DNA from: Lachnospiraceae bacterium
GTDB taxonomy: Bacteria > Bacillota > Clostridia > Lachnospirales > Lachnospiraceae
Direction of reading: 5' to 3'
DNA: 26,368 nucleotides
Assembly (NCBI GenBank): GCA_030825115.1
Contig: JAPJQL010000045.1
Span: forward strand, 1-26,368
This document shows, piece after piece, positions 6,382 through 15,447 of this stretch. The first letter of the stretch is position 1; each line of letters opens with the position of its first letter. Made by a program: the position numbers and the translations under genes. Under the pieces are notes generated by a model. The model was not told where the DNA came from. It did not search any database and saw nothing but the letters and a program-made list of their open reading frames with translations.

Positions 6382-6410
6382 ACTATAATTCATTGCTTAC
6401 TTAATGTCAA
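6382..6410 (-). promoter_or_regulatory. Vegetative (sigma-70/sigma-A) promoter of the moron
   Basis: On the minus strand, TTGACA (6405-6410) and TATAGT (6382-6387) are separated by exactly 17 bases. The -35 box is perfect and the -10 matches 5 of 6. It lies in the last codons of the tail-tip gene, and the moron ATG follows about 23 bases after the -10 box. Confidence 0.82.
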
Positions 6411-8441
6411 CCATTCTCCCGTATCAATGTTTCTTATCTCATCCTTTAACTCATTTAGTGCATCAAAAATAGTATAACCAGCAAAATATTCTCTTGAACT
6501 ACCTGTATTTACTAATCTACAGTCTCCATTTATCGCCCCAAATTCTCCTGATACTGCCCCCACATGATGGTCGGAAACTTCCGTACTCCCAATAGACATT
6601 GCTGCATAGCTCCCCAGCGGTCCACCCTGCTCATTTTGTATTGCCACAGATCCATCTATACTTCTCAATACGTTCGTACCGTCAGCCGAAACCTCCCAGT
6701 CACCAAACGTTACCCCGTCCGCCGTAGCCTCAAATGGTCCAACAGTGATATCGCCTTGGAGGATATAGATTCCATCCTTATCCCATCGCCCAATCGTTCG
6801 ATTCGAAGCATTCCGTACCTCTATGGCTCCGTTCTGGTTGTTCACACCACCAAAAATCGCCGACACCCCCTGCAACATTCCCCTCAGGATGGACAGCCCC
6901 GTCTTGTCCCAGCTTCCGATGGTGTTCCCTGCCGCATCCTTCACAATGATGCTCCCATCACGTCCCAGCCCGGTTCCTCCCAGTTCCAATGTCCCACCGC
7001 GTATCCGGTCAGCCAGCATGGAACCAGTCGTAATAAAATCTGCAACCAGGTTTCCGTCTATCGTCCAGGCATTCCGGTATGGTCCGTTGATTCCGGTTGT
7101 GGAGAACCCGATTCCATTCTGATTGATCTGAATGACATTTACAGCCGTATCCTTATCAGGGGTATTCATGATCAAAATGCGCCACGGATGTGCTTTTTTC
7201 CCGGTAATCGGGTCAATATTGTCAAGCACTACATACCCGCCAAGCCCTCCGGTGATTAGCTTTGTTGCATTTTCAACTGCCCGGTTGATCTCATCTGATG
7301 CACTTGCCGCCACTTGGTCAACTGCTTTCATTGCGTCCTGCTGCCCTTTTGTCACCTTATCCAGGAATGTCTTTACCGTACGGCCCAGGTCAATGCTCCC
7401 GCTGGTTGGGTCAAGCATGTTTATGACCCGTTTCGTAAGCAGCATCTGCTTTTCTATACCATGCGGATCACTTGACACGGTTGTCCAGCATCCCAGGTCA
7501 AATTCCCTTACATCCTCATTGATCAGGGACAGGTCCAACGCATTGATCTTCATCGAATCAGGAAGTGCCGAGGTCTCGTTCAGATATGCACTTCCTTTTG
7601 CAAGCAGTTTTTCCGGTTCCGTGATGTCTGTCCACTGTTTTGTTCCCCACACCTTTCCGTATTTTTCAATCCCCTCATCGCTCTGGATGTAATTCTTTCC
7701 ATTGTTCACTGATGTGATGTCCACCGTCCTTACCTGCTTTTCTCCCAGCTCGTCTTTATATTCCACCTCAGCCCCAAGCGGAATTAGGCACGTTATGATA
7801 TCTGTCGCATCCATATAGCGGTCAAGGTCCAGCATGTTTTCCCCGAACCGGATCACCTGCTCGTTAATCCCGCCGTAATCCCATAGATAATCCAGGTACT
7901 TTTTTCCTCCCTCATTTCGGACCCTTAGATACCCGCCCAGCTCGCTTACCAGCCTACGGTCCAGGGCATCCAGGGTTGACGAATACTTTTTCTCTGTACG
8001 TGCGGTCCCGCTGCCGGTATCTGCTACCGTGATGATTCCCGGATACATTTTCTTATAGTCATCTACCTGGCTGTTATGTACGTCAAGCATCCTTCGGATG
8101 AACTCCTCGGTCCCCCCGCCAATGGAATACGGGGCCTGCTGGCTGTCGAGCAGGTAGCACAGGTCCCCCTCTACAGTGACCGTTGTGATTTTCTCCAGGC
8201 TATATTCCGGCTTCAGTACCCTGCCCCTGAATATCTCTTTCTCATCCCGGTATACCATGATCTCTGACTTTAGCAGCCCGATCCGATCCGCATAAGGATG
8301 TGTCTCCAGGATGCAGAATTTAAAGCATCCTCCAAGCCCCATCTCCTGCGTGAGGACCGGATCATAAATGCATAATTCATCATCCAGCGGTTCATACAGC
8401 GGGTAAGTTTCTTTCTGGTCATTTAAATACACCCTGAACAT
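6390..8441 (-). CDS. Tail-tip protein (Tal / prophage endopeptidase tail family)
   Basis: This 683-residue protein follows Dit, as Tal-type tail-tip proteins do in siphophages. Residues 1-340 resemble the conserved tail-hub domain (FRVYLNDQKETYPLYEP, GDLCYLLDSQQAPY, FIRRMLDVHNSQVDDYKK, LDRRLVSELGGYLRV). A helical region follows (FLDKVTKGQQDAMKAVDQVA). The second half has beta-structured fibre-like repeats: GSIIVKDAAGNTIGSWDKTG and GAIEVRNASNRTIGRWDKDG are two copies of one motif. No lysozyme or peptidase motif is obvious. It would form the tip that contacts the wall and holds fibres. Its ATG overlaps the Dit stop (TAATG). Confidence 0.9.
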   Translation of the reverse strand: MFRVYLNDQKETYPLYEPLDDELCIYDPVLTQEMGLGGCFKFCILETHPYADRIGLLKSEIMVYRDEKEIFRGRVLKPEYSLEKITTVTVEGDLCYLLDSQQAPYSIGGGTEEFIRRMLDVHNSQVDDYKKMYPGIITVADTGSGTARTEKKYSSTLDALDRRLVSELGGYLRVRNEGGKKYLDYLWDYGGINEQVIRFGENMLDLDRYMDATDIITCLIPLGAEVEYKDELGEKQVRTVDITSVNNGKNYIQSDEGIEKYGKVWGTKQWTDITEPEKLLAKGSAYLNETSALPDSMKINALDLSLINEDVREFDLGCWTTVSSDPHGIEKQMLLTKRVINMLDPTSGSIDLGRTVKTFLDKVTKGQQDAMKAVDQVAASASDEINRAVENATKLITGGLGGYVVLDNIDPITGKKAHPWRILIMNTPDKDTAVNVIQINQNGIGFSTTGINGPYRNAWTIDGNLVADFITTGSMLADRIRGGTLELGGTGLGRDGSIIVKDAAGNTIGSWDKTGLSILRGMLQGVSAIFGGVNNQNGAIEVRNASNRTIGRWDKDGIYILQGDITVGPFEATADGVTFGDWEVSADGTNVLRSIDGSVAIQNEQGGPLGSYAAMSIGSTEVSDHHVGAVSGEFGAINGDCRLVNTGSSREYFAGYTIFDALNELKDEIRNIDTGEWLTLSKQ

Positions 8442-9148
8442 TATAGCTTTCCTCCTCTGTAATCCAGGGAAACCTTTCCTTTCCCATCAAACCGGAACGT
8501 GTTCATTCCCTGCTCGATCACAATGCTGTAAATCTTGCTTTTTCCTGGCTTTAAGTTATATGTCTTTCCTCCGAATGTAAGGCTTATCTCCCCTTCCGTG
8601 ATAAAGACAGGAATCACCCACCGCTCCGTCCCTGGAACGTTCAGTATCTTCGTCCCATCAACAACGATGTTCCCATAGTTCCGAATGATACCATTCCGCA
8701 AATTAAATGAATTCCATATCCAAGGCTCAAGAGATGAGTATTTTTCATATTTGTATGGCTCTGCATTGGCCTTGATCGTAAATTTCCCGTAGGTACGTTT
8801 CCGCTCGTATCCGGATACTTCCATCCTCCCGAAATAGTAGTAGGCCGGGTCATCTTCAAAAACGATCCGGCCTTCCTTTCCGTGGAACTCTTTTAATATT
8901 TCAGACATGATTGCAGGCCACTGCTTTTCCCTGTGTTCACTTTGGAAATTCATTGTGATCTCACGCCGGTCATAAGTGATCCGCCCCGATATGGCAGTGC
9001 TTAAGTCTGCGGTCCCGTCTGCTCCCGGTATGTCCTCAAAAAATGTTTTAGGCTTCGGTGGCTGCACGCTGTGCCGTTCCGAAAGGACGGCTTTATATTT
9101 TTCAAACAGATCACTCCCGTTGATCTCTACAACCGGATATTGCCTCAT
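8441..9148 (-). CDS. Distal tail protein (Dit)
   Basis: This 235-residue protein is the hub between tail tube and tail tip. The N-terminal half has the Dit pattern: ISGRITYDRREITMNFQSEH, then EFHGKEGRIVFEDDPAYYYF, GRMEVSGYERKRTYGKFTI and NAEPYKYE. The C-terminal half is a beta-sandwich-like galectin-type part (GEISLTFGGKTYNLKPGKSK). It lies between the tape measure and Tal genes. Its ATG overlaps the tape measure stop (ATGA), and AAGGAGG lies 5 bases upstream. Confidence 0.92.
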   Translation of the reverse strand: MRQYPVVEINGSDLFEKYKAVLSERHSVQPPKPKTFFEDIPGADGTADLSTAISGRITYDRREITMNFQSEHREKQWPAIMSEILKEFHGKEGRIVFEDDPAYYYFGRMEVSGYERKRTYGKFTIKANAEPYKYEKYSSLEPWIWNSFNLRNGIIRNYGNIVVDGTKILNVPGTERWVIPVFITEGEISLTFGGKTYNLKPGKSKIYSIVIEQGMNTFRFDGKGKVSLDYRGGKL

Positions 9149-12100
9149 ACTGACCTCCTTGCTTTCAGTGCTCCTCCTCCTTCAAATTCCAGGTCCACGG
9201 CATTGGACATGGCCGCTCTGTCAATGATCAGGTTCTTTTCTGCGATCACTTTTAAAAGCCCGATCATTTTGTTGTTGGATTCGATCACCTGCTCTAACAG
9301 ACGTTTTTCTGTGCCGCTCCCTCCCGGGGCATCGTCCTGCTTCCTGATACGTTGGAGTTCCAGCGCCTCCAGAATAGACCTGATAGCTCCGGTCTTATCA
9401 GTTAGGGTTGTGCTTACCCCTGTCAGCCCCAACGCTTCGATCTGGATATTCCCACCGCTGTTCAGCCCTGCCTGAAATGCGTCCGTCACAGATGCTGCCG
9501 ACCTTCTGGCAACAGCATCGATATATCCCTGCATGTTTTCAATCCCCATGCCAAGGCCCTGGATCATATAGGTTCCGATCGACATCATGGCCCTTGACGG
9601 GGAATGGATCTGTGCTTCTTCCCTTGCCGTCCGGATCGCCTGCCGCATGATCTCTGTCATCGTCCGGTACAGTTCTCCGGATCGTTCCGTCAATCCCTTG
9701 ATCATTCCGTCAACTGTGTTCTTTCCGATCTGGTAAAATTCGCCCGGAAGTCCAATGGATGCTTTGATCAGGTTATCGGACAGGCCCGCAAATTTATGTA
9801 CGTTGTCAGGGGCCTCCGCCTCGCTGGATATGGTCCCGGATGCGATCCCCACCACGGATGTCATGGTGGACTGGATGGATTTCTGGATCTGTTCCATTGG
9901 TGCCTGGATGCTTACTCCAATTTCAGACATGGCTGAAACAAATTCCTGTCGGTATTCTTCCAGCTCCGCAGCAGCCGCAAGACGCATCTTCCTGATCTGT
10001 TCTTCGGTCTCCTCCCGGAGTGGTTCCAGCTCCCGGACCGCTTCCCGCCGAGCAAGCCGCTGCTTTTCTTTCCATAAGGTCACATACTCATCCAGTTCTT
10101 CATCAGTCATTTCTGCCAGAAGGGCAATTTCGCCGGCGGCGTCGGCCCCCATACCCCGAAGCTCGTCCATCAGCTCTCCGGTCACTCCACGGCGCTCCAG
10201 GTCCTTAAGATTGTTCGACCACCCGTAAAGCCCTTCCACCTGGCTCTGCAGGTTATTTAACAGATCCTGCTTGGACAATTCTGTCGACGCTTGAAACTTA
10301 TTAAACAGGCCCATGGATCCCATGATGCTCTGCGTCCTTGAGGTCAGTTCACTCTGGTAATGGTCCTGCAGGGATTGTATATCCTCATTCAGTCCCGCAT
10401 GGACCCTCCTGACCTTTTCAGCATATTCAGTCTCAAGCCCCACCAGCTTCTGGTTCATGGATTTTTTGGACTGGAAATACTGCTTATCCGCATCAATCCT
10501 GGCCTGTGTTCCGTCTTTCACCTGGATCCTTACTTTATCCCAGAAAGCTGTTTCATCGGCCATGGACAGCTCCTGATATACCTTTGTGTTCTCCAGCTTC
10601 GTTCTTGCTGCCTGCAAGACCTCATTTGCGATATCCTCAGCGCTTTTCTTTGCATGATCCGCATTCTGCTCGATTCCTTCCGCAATGCCCAGCGCGATGT
10701 TTTTTCCGATTTCATCGCGCATGATCCTGGACGGGGAATGGATCTCCAAGGTCTCCTTCATGATCTTTGTCACATTGTTGGCCAGGGAAGTTGCTTTTGC
10801 ATAGACTGCTCCCTCTTTGCTTGATATTCCTTCCACAAGGCCAAGCATGAGGTTTTTTCCGATATCCGCAAACACACGCGATGGCGATCGGATCTCCCAG
10901 GCATCTTCTGCTGCTCTGGTTGTATCATCCGCCATCTGCTTTGCGGTCCCAGTCAGGCTGTCCGTGCTGTCCAGGATCCCTTTGCTGACCCCATCTGTGA
11001 TGCTTTTCCCAAGGGCATTCAGATCCGCATCTTCTATCATTCCGTTCAGGGTCCCGTAGATTCCGGATTCTCCAAGCACATAGTCCTTTAATGCGCTACG
11101 GACCGTGTCATCCAGCTCCAGGGCATCCACTAACGTATCCCCGATCACGCCATATGCTTCCTGCCAGTCCGCCTGTGACCGCAGCACCGTCTCTGTTCCC
11201 TGCGATAGCATATCCTTCAAAAGTGGGATGGACTCCGGTCCTGTCGCCCCAATTGCTTTTAAATAGCTCTCGCTTACTCCTGCTTCGATCAGCTTGGCAT
11301 ACAGTTCCGAGAACTCCTTGGTCTTTTCAATTGTATCATCCTGGTTTTTCTGGATTTTCGCCCAAGTGGTTTCGCTGTCCAGTTTGATTTTTTCCGTCAG
11401 GTCCGACAGTCTCCCTGACATCGTCTCGTATGCGCCGGTGATCCCATCGATCGTCTGTTTCTGCCTGTCTCCGAGGTCTTCATACGCCTTTCCGATGTTC
11501 CCATAAGCTTCCAGGATCGTCTGTGTGCTCTCCGTAACGGTTTTTGATTCCTGTTCCGTTGATCGAATGATGATGTCCGTCACATATGCATAAGATTCGC
11601 CAATAGAATCTAATTGGCTCTGCAGTCGGCTTTCCTGCTCCGTCAGGTCTTCCAGTATGGCTTTTCGCTCCCGGTTCTTCAACGCATCATTTTCCGTTGC
11701 TTCTGTGATCCTCTCCTGTACCCGGGAAAGCTGTTCTTCTACCTGCAGCCGCTCCTTTAGTATCTCTGTAAGCCGTTCCTGTGCCGCCTGTGCCTCCGCC
11801 TGCGCCTCCATAGCCGAAATCTGCGAATAGATCTCATCCGTAGTCAGGTTTAATGCGTCTGCCTGCTCGTCGTACTGAACATTCAGCCCGTCCATGGACC
11901 TGTTCAGCATGTTCACATAGGTCTGCAGCTCCTTTTTCTGCTGTGCGGATTTGTTTTCGACCTTAGAAAGCTCCTGCACCTTATCCGTCAGTGTTTTCGC
12001 TGCTCCTGCTTCCGCCCGGATCGACGAAAGGTTATCTTCATACATCGAATTGCTGTTTTCCAGCGAATCGGCAAGGGCATCATTTGCTTCCGCCAGCTCC

Positions 12101-14289
12101 TCGGTTTCTTTTTTCAGCCTTTTTGCTTCCTCAGTCTCCCTCGTAAACCATTTAACTGCCAGGACCACACCGGCAGCCAGCGCGGAGACCCCCGCAATGA
12201 TAAGTCCGACCGGCCCCAGCATGAGCTTGATCGCTGCTGATAGGACACCTGTTGCCACCGCGCATGCGCTTGTTGCGGCTGTCAGCCCTGCTGTGGTAAC
12301 TGTATGGATCGACAGTCCTGCGGTTGATGCCCCGATCACGGATGTCCTGGCTTTTTCTGCAATGGTATGCGTTACCGTCGCTGCAGTGTCCTTTACTTTT
12401 GCGGCAACGGACAGGTTGATCGCTGCCGCCTGCTGCGTTAATAAGCCACTCTCCGCCATAAGCGCAGCCGTCCTCATTTTTTCCGTCGCTGCATGGGCTT
12501 TTGATGCCGCCATGTCTGCAACTGTCTTTGCTGTTCTTACGAGCAGCCCTGCCGTGTTTCTTGCCGTGGCTGCTGTATTTGCCTCCGTCGCTGCGGTTGC
12601 AGACGCGGTTGCTGCCGCATTTACAGCCATGCCGGTGGACGTATTGGTTATTCTGGCAGCCCACAGCGCAAAAGTCTGCATCCCGTTTCCTGCCCCGGAG
12701 ACCAGCCTTCCTATCCCGCTTGTCAGTTTCCCGACCACCAGGACCGCCGGTCCAGCTGTGGCAGTGAACAGGGCAACATTCACGATGGCATTTTTTGTCC
12801 CATCGTCCATTTTGTTCAGCTTATCGACGGCCCCTTGTACGCCTGACGTCAATTCCATCAGTTTCGGTGTCAGGATATCCCCAAACGATATTGCAAGCTC
12901 ATCCGTCTGGCTTTTCAGGATCGTTAGCTTCCCGGCCAGGTTGTCCTGCATCGTCTCTGCCATGGAAGCGGCAGTCCCTTCACTCTCGGCAATGGCGGTG
13001 CTCAGCTTTTCAATATCCGCCGGTGCCGCGTTCATCACGGCCAGGAACCCTGACATTGCATTTTTTCCCACCAGGGATTCTGCGTTCGCTACCTTCTCTG
13101 CCTCCGACATCATGGTAAATGCTCCCCGGCAGTCTGCAAGGATATCGGACAGTTCCCGCATGCTTCCATCTGACTCCTGGGTACGTACCGTCATTTCCCC
13201 GATGGCATCTCCGGTGAACTTCACTTCTCCTGCAAGGTTGTTCATCATCCCGCGCATTGCGGTGCCCGCCTGGGATGCCTTGATCCCGCTGTTTGCCATC
13301 AATCCGATCGCTTCTGCGGTATCTTCCATACTAAACCCCAGTGCTCCGGCTATGGGCGTACAGTATTTGAACGTCTCGCCCATCATTGCGACATTGGTGT
13401 TTGCATTGCTGGAAGCTGCTGCCATGATATCTGCCAGCCTGCCGGCATCTCCTGCGCTCTTCCCAAATCCTGTGAGCGCATCCGTCACAATGTCCGACGT
13501 GGTGGCAAGGCTCTCCCCGCTGGCGGCTGCCAGGCTCATGATGCCTTCTATGCCATCCAGCATGTCGCCCGTTTTCCATCCGGCCATTGCCATATAGTTC
13601 ATTGCTTCGGCTGCTTCCGTCGCGGAAAATTTGGTCCTTTCCCCCATCTCGCGGGCTTTATCGCGCAGCTTCTGGAAATCATCTCCCACCGCTCCCGACA
13701 CAGCCGACACTTTGCTCATCGACTGGTCAAATACGGCAGTTACTTTAGCGGAATAGGTCCCAACTGCAATGAGCGGCATGGTCAATCCCATCATCATGGC
13801 CTGCCCGGCTTTTCCAGCGATCCCGCCGGCCTTTTCCATGTGCTTGCCAAATGATTCCATCGCCGCACCGTTTTTATATAGATCCGATTCCATCGCCGTC
13901 AGACGGATGGACACCTGCTTTAACTGGTTTTCGAATGATCCCAGCTCTCCGATGGATTTAACATATTCATTCTGGGCTTTGACCAGCGCATCCCTCTGTT
14001 TCTGGGTTGCCTGCTCATTCCCTTCAACTGCTGCCCGGCATGCCTCATAATTTTCCTTTGCCAGCGCCACTTTTTTGTTCTGTGCTTCAACGGCGCTGGT
14101 AAGCCCTGCATGTTTCACCTTAAGCCGGTCGATCTCCGTCCCGCTCTGCCCTATGACATTCAGATGCGCTTTCATTTCCGTCATGGACGTTTTGATCTGC
14201 TGGTTGATGCCCTTCATTCCCTTTGAAAAATTAGCGCTGTCAAGGCCCAGCTCGATGATCATTTTGCCCAAAGGCTGTGACTGCGGCAT
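9145..14289 (-). CDS. Tail tape measure protein
   Basis: At about 1714 residues this is the longest gene, and it sets tail length. The N-terminal 160 residues form coiled coils. Residues about 170-530 carry the TP901/PhageMin tail tape core (MAGWKTGDMLDGIEGIMSLA, GLMANSGIKASQAGTAMRGM, LAGKLTILKSQTDELAISFG). A hydrophobic segment (GPVGLIIAGVSALAAGVVLA) lies near residues 690-710 and may be used in DNA ejection. Long coiled coils follow. Three copies of an I(R/H)SPSR motif followed by (I/M)GxxxxxG(L/I)xxGI occur near residues 1137, 1185 and 1562. The ATG at 14289 has AAAGGAGGT 6 bases before it, so the upstream frame is rejected. No peptidoglycan hydrolase domain is seen. Confidence 0.95.
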   Translation of the reverse strand: MPQSQPLGKMIIELGLDSANFSKGMKGINQQIKTSMTEMKAHLNVIGQSGTEIDRLKVKHAGLTSAVEAQNKKVALAKENYEACRAAVEGNEQATQKQRDALVKAQNEYVKSIGELGSFENQLKQVSIRLTAMESDLYKNGAAMESFGKHMEKAGGIAGKAGQAMMMGLTMPLIAVGTYSAKVTAVFDQSMSKVSAVSGAVGDDFQKLRDKAREMGERTKFSATEAAEAMNYMAMAGWKTGDMLDGIEGIMSLAAASGESLATTSDIVTDALTGFGKSAGDAGRLADIMAAASSNANTNVAMMGETFKYCTPIAGALGFSMEDTAEAIGLMANSGIKASQAGTAMRGMMNNLAGEVKFTGDAIGEMTVRTQESDGSMRELSDILADCRGAFTMMSEAEKVANAESLVGKNAMSGFLAVMNAAPADIEKLSTAIAESEGTAASMAETMQDNLAGKLTILKSQTDELAISFGDILTPKLMELTSGVQGAVDKLNKMDDGTKNAIVNVALFTATAGPAVLVVGKLTSGIGRLVSGAGNGMQTFALWAARITNTSTGMAVNAAATASATAATEANTAATARNTAGLLVRTAKTVADMAASKAHAATEKMRTAALMAESGLLTQQAAAINLSVAAKVKDTAATVTHTIAEKARTSVIGASTAGLSIHTVTTAGLTAATSACAVATGVLSAAIKLMLGPVGLIIAGVSALAAGVVLAVKWFTRETEEAKRLKKETEELAEANDALADSLENSNSMYEDNLSSIRAEAGAAKTLTDKVQELSKVENKSAQQKKELQTYVNMLNRSMDGLNVQYDEQADALNLTTDEIYSQISAMEAQAEAQAAQERLTEILKERLQVEEQLSRVQERITEATENDALKNRERKAILEDLTEQESRLQSQLDSIGESYAYVTDIIIRSTEQESKTVTESTQTILEAYGNIGKAYEDLGDRQKQTIDGITGAYETMSGRLSDLTEKIKLDSETTWAKIQKNQDDTIEKTKEFSELYAKLIEAGVSESYLKAIGATGPESIPLLKDMLSQGTETVLRSQADWQEAYGVIGDTLVDALELDDTVRSALKDYVLGESGIYGTLNGMIEDADLNALGKSITDGVSKGILDSTDSLTGTAKQMADDTTRAAEDAWEIRSPSRVFADIGKNLMLGLVEGISSKEGAVYAKATSLANNVTKIMKETLEIHSPSRIMRDEIGKNIALGIAEGIEQNADHAKKSAEDIANEVLQAARTKLENTKVYQELSMADETAFWDKVRIQVKDGTQARIDADKQYFQSKKSMNQKLVGLETEYAEKVRRVHAGLNEDIQSLQDHYQSELTSRTQSIMGSMGLFNKFQASTELSKQDLLNNLQSQVEGLYGWSNNLKDLERRGVTGELMDELRGMGADAAGEIALLAEMTDEELDEYVTLWKEKQRLARREAVRELEPLREETEEQIRKMRLAAAAELEEYRQEFVSAMSEIGVSIQAPMEQIQKSIQSTMTSVVGIASGTISSEAEAPDNVHKFAGLSDNLIKASIGLPGEFYQIGKNTVDGMIKGLTERSGELYRTMTEIMRQAIRTAREEAQIHSPSRAMMSIGTYMIQGLGMGIENMQGYIDAVARRSAASVTDAFQAGLNSGGNIQIEALGLTGVSTTLTDKTGAIRSILEALELQRIRKQDDAPGGSGTEKRLLEQVIESNNKMIGLLKVIAEKNLIIDRAAMSNAVDLEFEGGGALKARRSV

Positions 14290-14311
14290 GCCCATACCTC
14301 CTTTCCGGCAC

Positions 14312-14342
14312 AAAAACAGGGACTACCCTAAAGTCAGTCCCT
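14312..14342 (-). terminator. Weak hairpin/attenuator between tail chaperones and tape measure
   Basis: On the minus strand, AGGGACT and AGTCCCT form a 7-bp stem with an 11-base loop, followed by GTTTTTG. It spans the stop codon of the gpG-T frame and precedes the tape measure ribosome binding site. It could reduce tape measure transcription relative to the chaperones. Confidence 0.45.
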
Positions 14343-14828
14343 TCTTCTTGCCCATTAACTCTACAAGATCGATCTTGCTTTCTTTTTCATCTTCACAGAT
14401 CACACGGATCAGCGTTTCAAAATCTGCTTCCTCGATGTCATTTAATGTCCATCCGGACTTCATCAGACTCCTGCATAGCTTATAATAGCTTTCCAGGGCT
14501 TCATCCGGCGTTACTGCTTTCCCGGCTCCCTATCCTCCACGTTGTCTCCTAACAGGGTGCTGAAAATCTCATCCAATTTCGGGAACAGCTCATTTGCCTC
14601 CAGGCCATTTAAGATCGCATCTGGCGTAAGTTCTTTGCCCCCAAAGACCTCACAAACAAATTTCAGCCTGGCTTCCAGAACAGCGACCGGATCACCTTTC
14701 CGTTCCAGGGCGCTTACTTCTTTGGAATGCTTCATGGCCTCCTTTACCCAGTACGCTTTGATCTTTTCCTTTTTGTACTCCCGATAGCTTCCATCATCAT
14801 TTTCCAGTCTTAAGCATAATCTTGCCAT
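14323..14828 (-). CDS. Tail assembly chaperone gpG-T (-1 frameshift product)
   Basis: A -1 ribosomal slip at GGGAAAG joins 104 codons of gpG to 64 codons of the overlapping downstream frame, giving about 168 residues. The T part starts AVTPDEALESYYKLCRSLMK, continues WTLNDIEEADFETLIRVICE and ends MGKKKGLTLG; this is the usual C-terminal half before the tape measure gene. In lambda and many siphophages, gpG and gpG-T coat the tape measure protein and recruit tail tube subunits, and are absent from the virion. There is no good start codon or ribosome binding site for the T frame alone, which fits frameshift expression. Confidence 0.85.
14511..14828 (-). CDS. Tail assembly chaperone gpG
   Basis: This 105-residue, charged helical protein (MARLCLRLENDDGSYREYKK; ALERKGDPVAVLEARLKFVC; FGGKELTPDAILNGLEANEL) lies between the major tail protein and the tape measure gene, where siphophages encode gpG. 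The slip site GGGAAAG lies in its last codons, two codons before the TAA. AGGAGG sits in the end of the major tail gene, about 12 bases upstream, a slightly long spacing. Confidence 0.88.
   Translation of the reverse strand: MARLCLRLENDDGSYREYKKEKIKAYWVKEAMKHSKEVSALERKGDPVAVLEARLKFVCEVFGGKELTPDAILNGLEANELFPKLDEIFSTLLGDNVEDREPGKQ
14517..14523 (-). promoter_or_regulatory. Slippery heptamer GGGAAAG for -1 frameshifting
   Basis: In the gpG frame the site reads G GGA AAG, the X XXY YYZ pattern, and is identical to the lambda G/T slip sequence. It is two codons before the gpG stop, and the -1 frame stays open for 64 more codons. Confidence 0.85.
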
Positions 14829-14835
14829 GATAGTT

Positions 14836-15435
14836 TCATACCTCCTCGCTGGTTACTGCCGTTCCGGTTCCAAACACCATCTTTTCGACCGCATCCTGTT
14901 TTGCCCTTGGTCCAAAAAACTGGAGCATCGCATTGCCTTTTGTTTTGTCGTTCCGGTCACTTGCGGATACCGCATAGGTATAGCTGTCTCCGTTCGGTGT
15001 ATAGTTCGATCCGTCCTTACTTTTTAAAGCTACATCGCCTTTGCGGAATTTCCCCTTGAAAAAGCCAAGCATGGCTACATTCCCCTGGGCATCGCTCGAT
15101 TCCAGGATCATCGCGCAGTAAGGTGGCTCTGTATTTTCTCCAATTAACTGTGCGCCTGACTCTGTATCCTGCTCATACCCTAAGATTGTGGCTTCTGCCG
15201 CATTCGGCAGATCCATGATCGTAAGCGCTACACTGATATCCCCGGTTCCTTTCTGGGAAACATAATACGGTACGTCAGATCCCCAGACCTTCACGGCCTC
15301 AGGCGAAATCCCGCTTATGGTTGCTTCCTGGGACGCGCCTTTGTTCGCAAGTCCTTCGATCACGATCGGTTCTCCTTTTTTTGTCCCGCTCTCATCCAAC
15401 GGCTGGATCTTGATTCTTTTAAATCCGATTAACAT
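14836..15435 (-). CDS. Major tail tube protein
   Basis: This 199-residue protein is the tail tube subunit. It starts MLIGFKRIKIQPLDESGTKK and shows the phi13-type major tail pattern: GISPEAVKVWGSDVPYYVSQ, a KGTGDISVALTIMDLP strand, an ILGYE motif, then PYCAMILESSDAQGNVAMLG and FFKGKFRKGDVALKSKDGSN. The C-terminal region has the AKQDAVEKMVFG ending often seen in this family. AAGGAGG precedes the ATG with good spacing. It follows the tail terminator gene and precedes the chaperones, the canonical order. Confidence 0.92.
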   Translation of the reverse strand: MLIGFKRIKIQPLDESGTKKGEPIVIEGLANKGASQEATISGISPEAVKVWGSDVPYYVSQKGTGDISVALTIMDLPNAAEATILGYEQDTESGAQLIGENTEPPYCAMILESSDAQGNVAMLGFFKGKFRKGDVALKSKDGSNYTPNGDSYTYAVSASDRNDKTKGNAMLQFFGPRAKQDAVEKMVFGTGTAVTSEEV

Positions 15436-15447
15436 TGTTCTTCCTCC

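Noticed and set aside
6564..7692. Long plus-strand frames opposite the tail-tip gene
   Set aside because: The minus-strand tail-tip gene has clear domain patterns and a coupled start. The plus-strand frames overlap each other and have no ribosome binding sites or recognisable motifs.
11951..13597. 548-codon open frame on the plus strand opposite the tape measure gene
   Set aside because: It is an antisense shadow of an Ala-rich, well-supported tape measure gene. Its product is low-complexity Ser/Ala/Pro-rich, and it has no recognisable domain.
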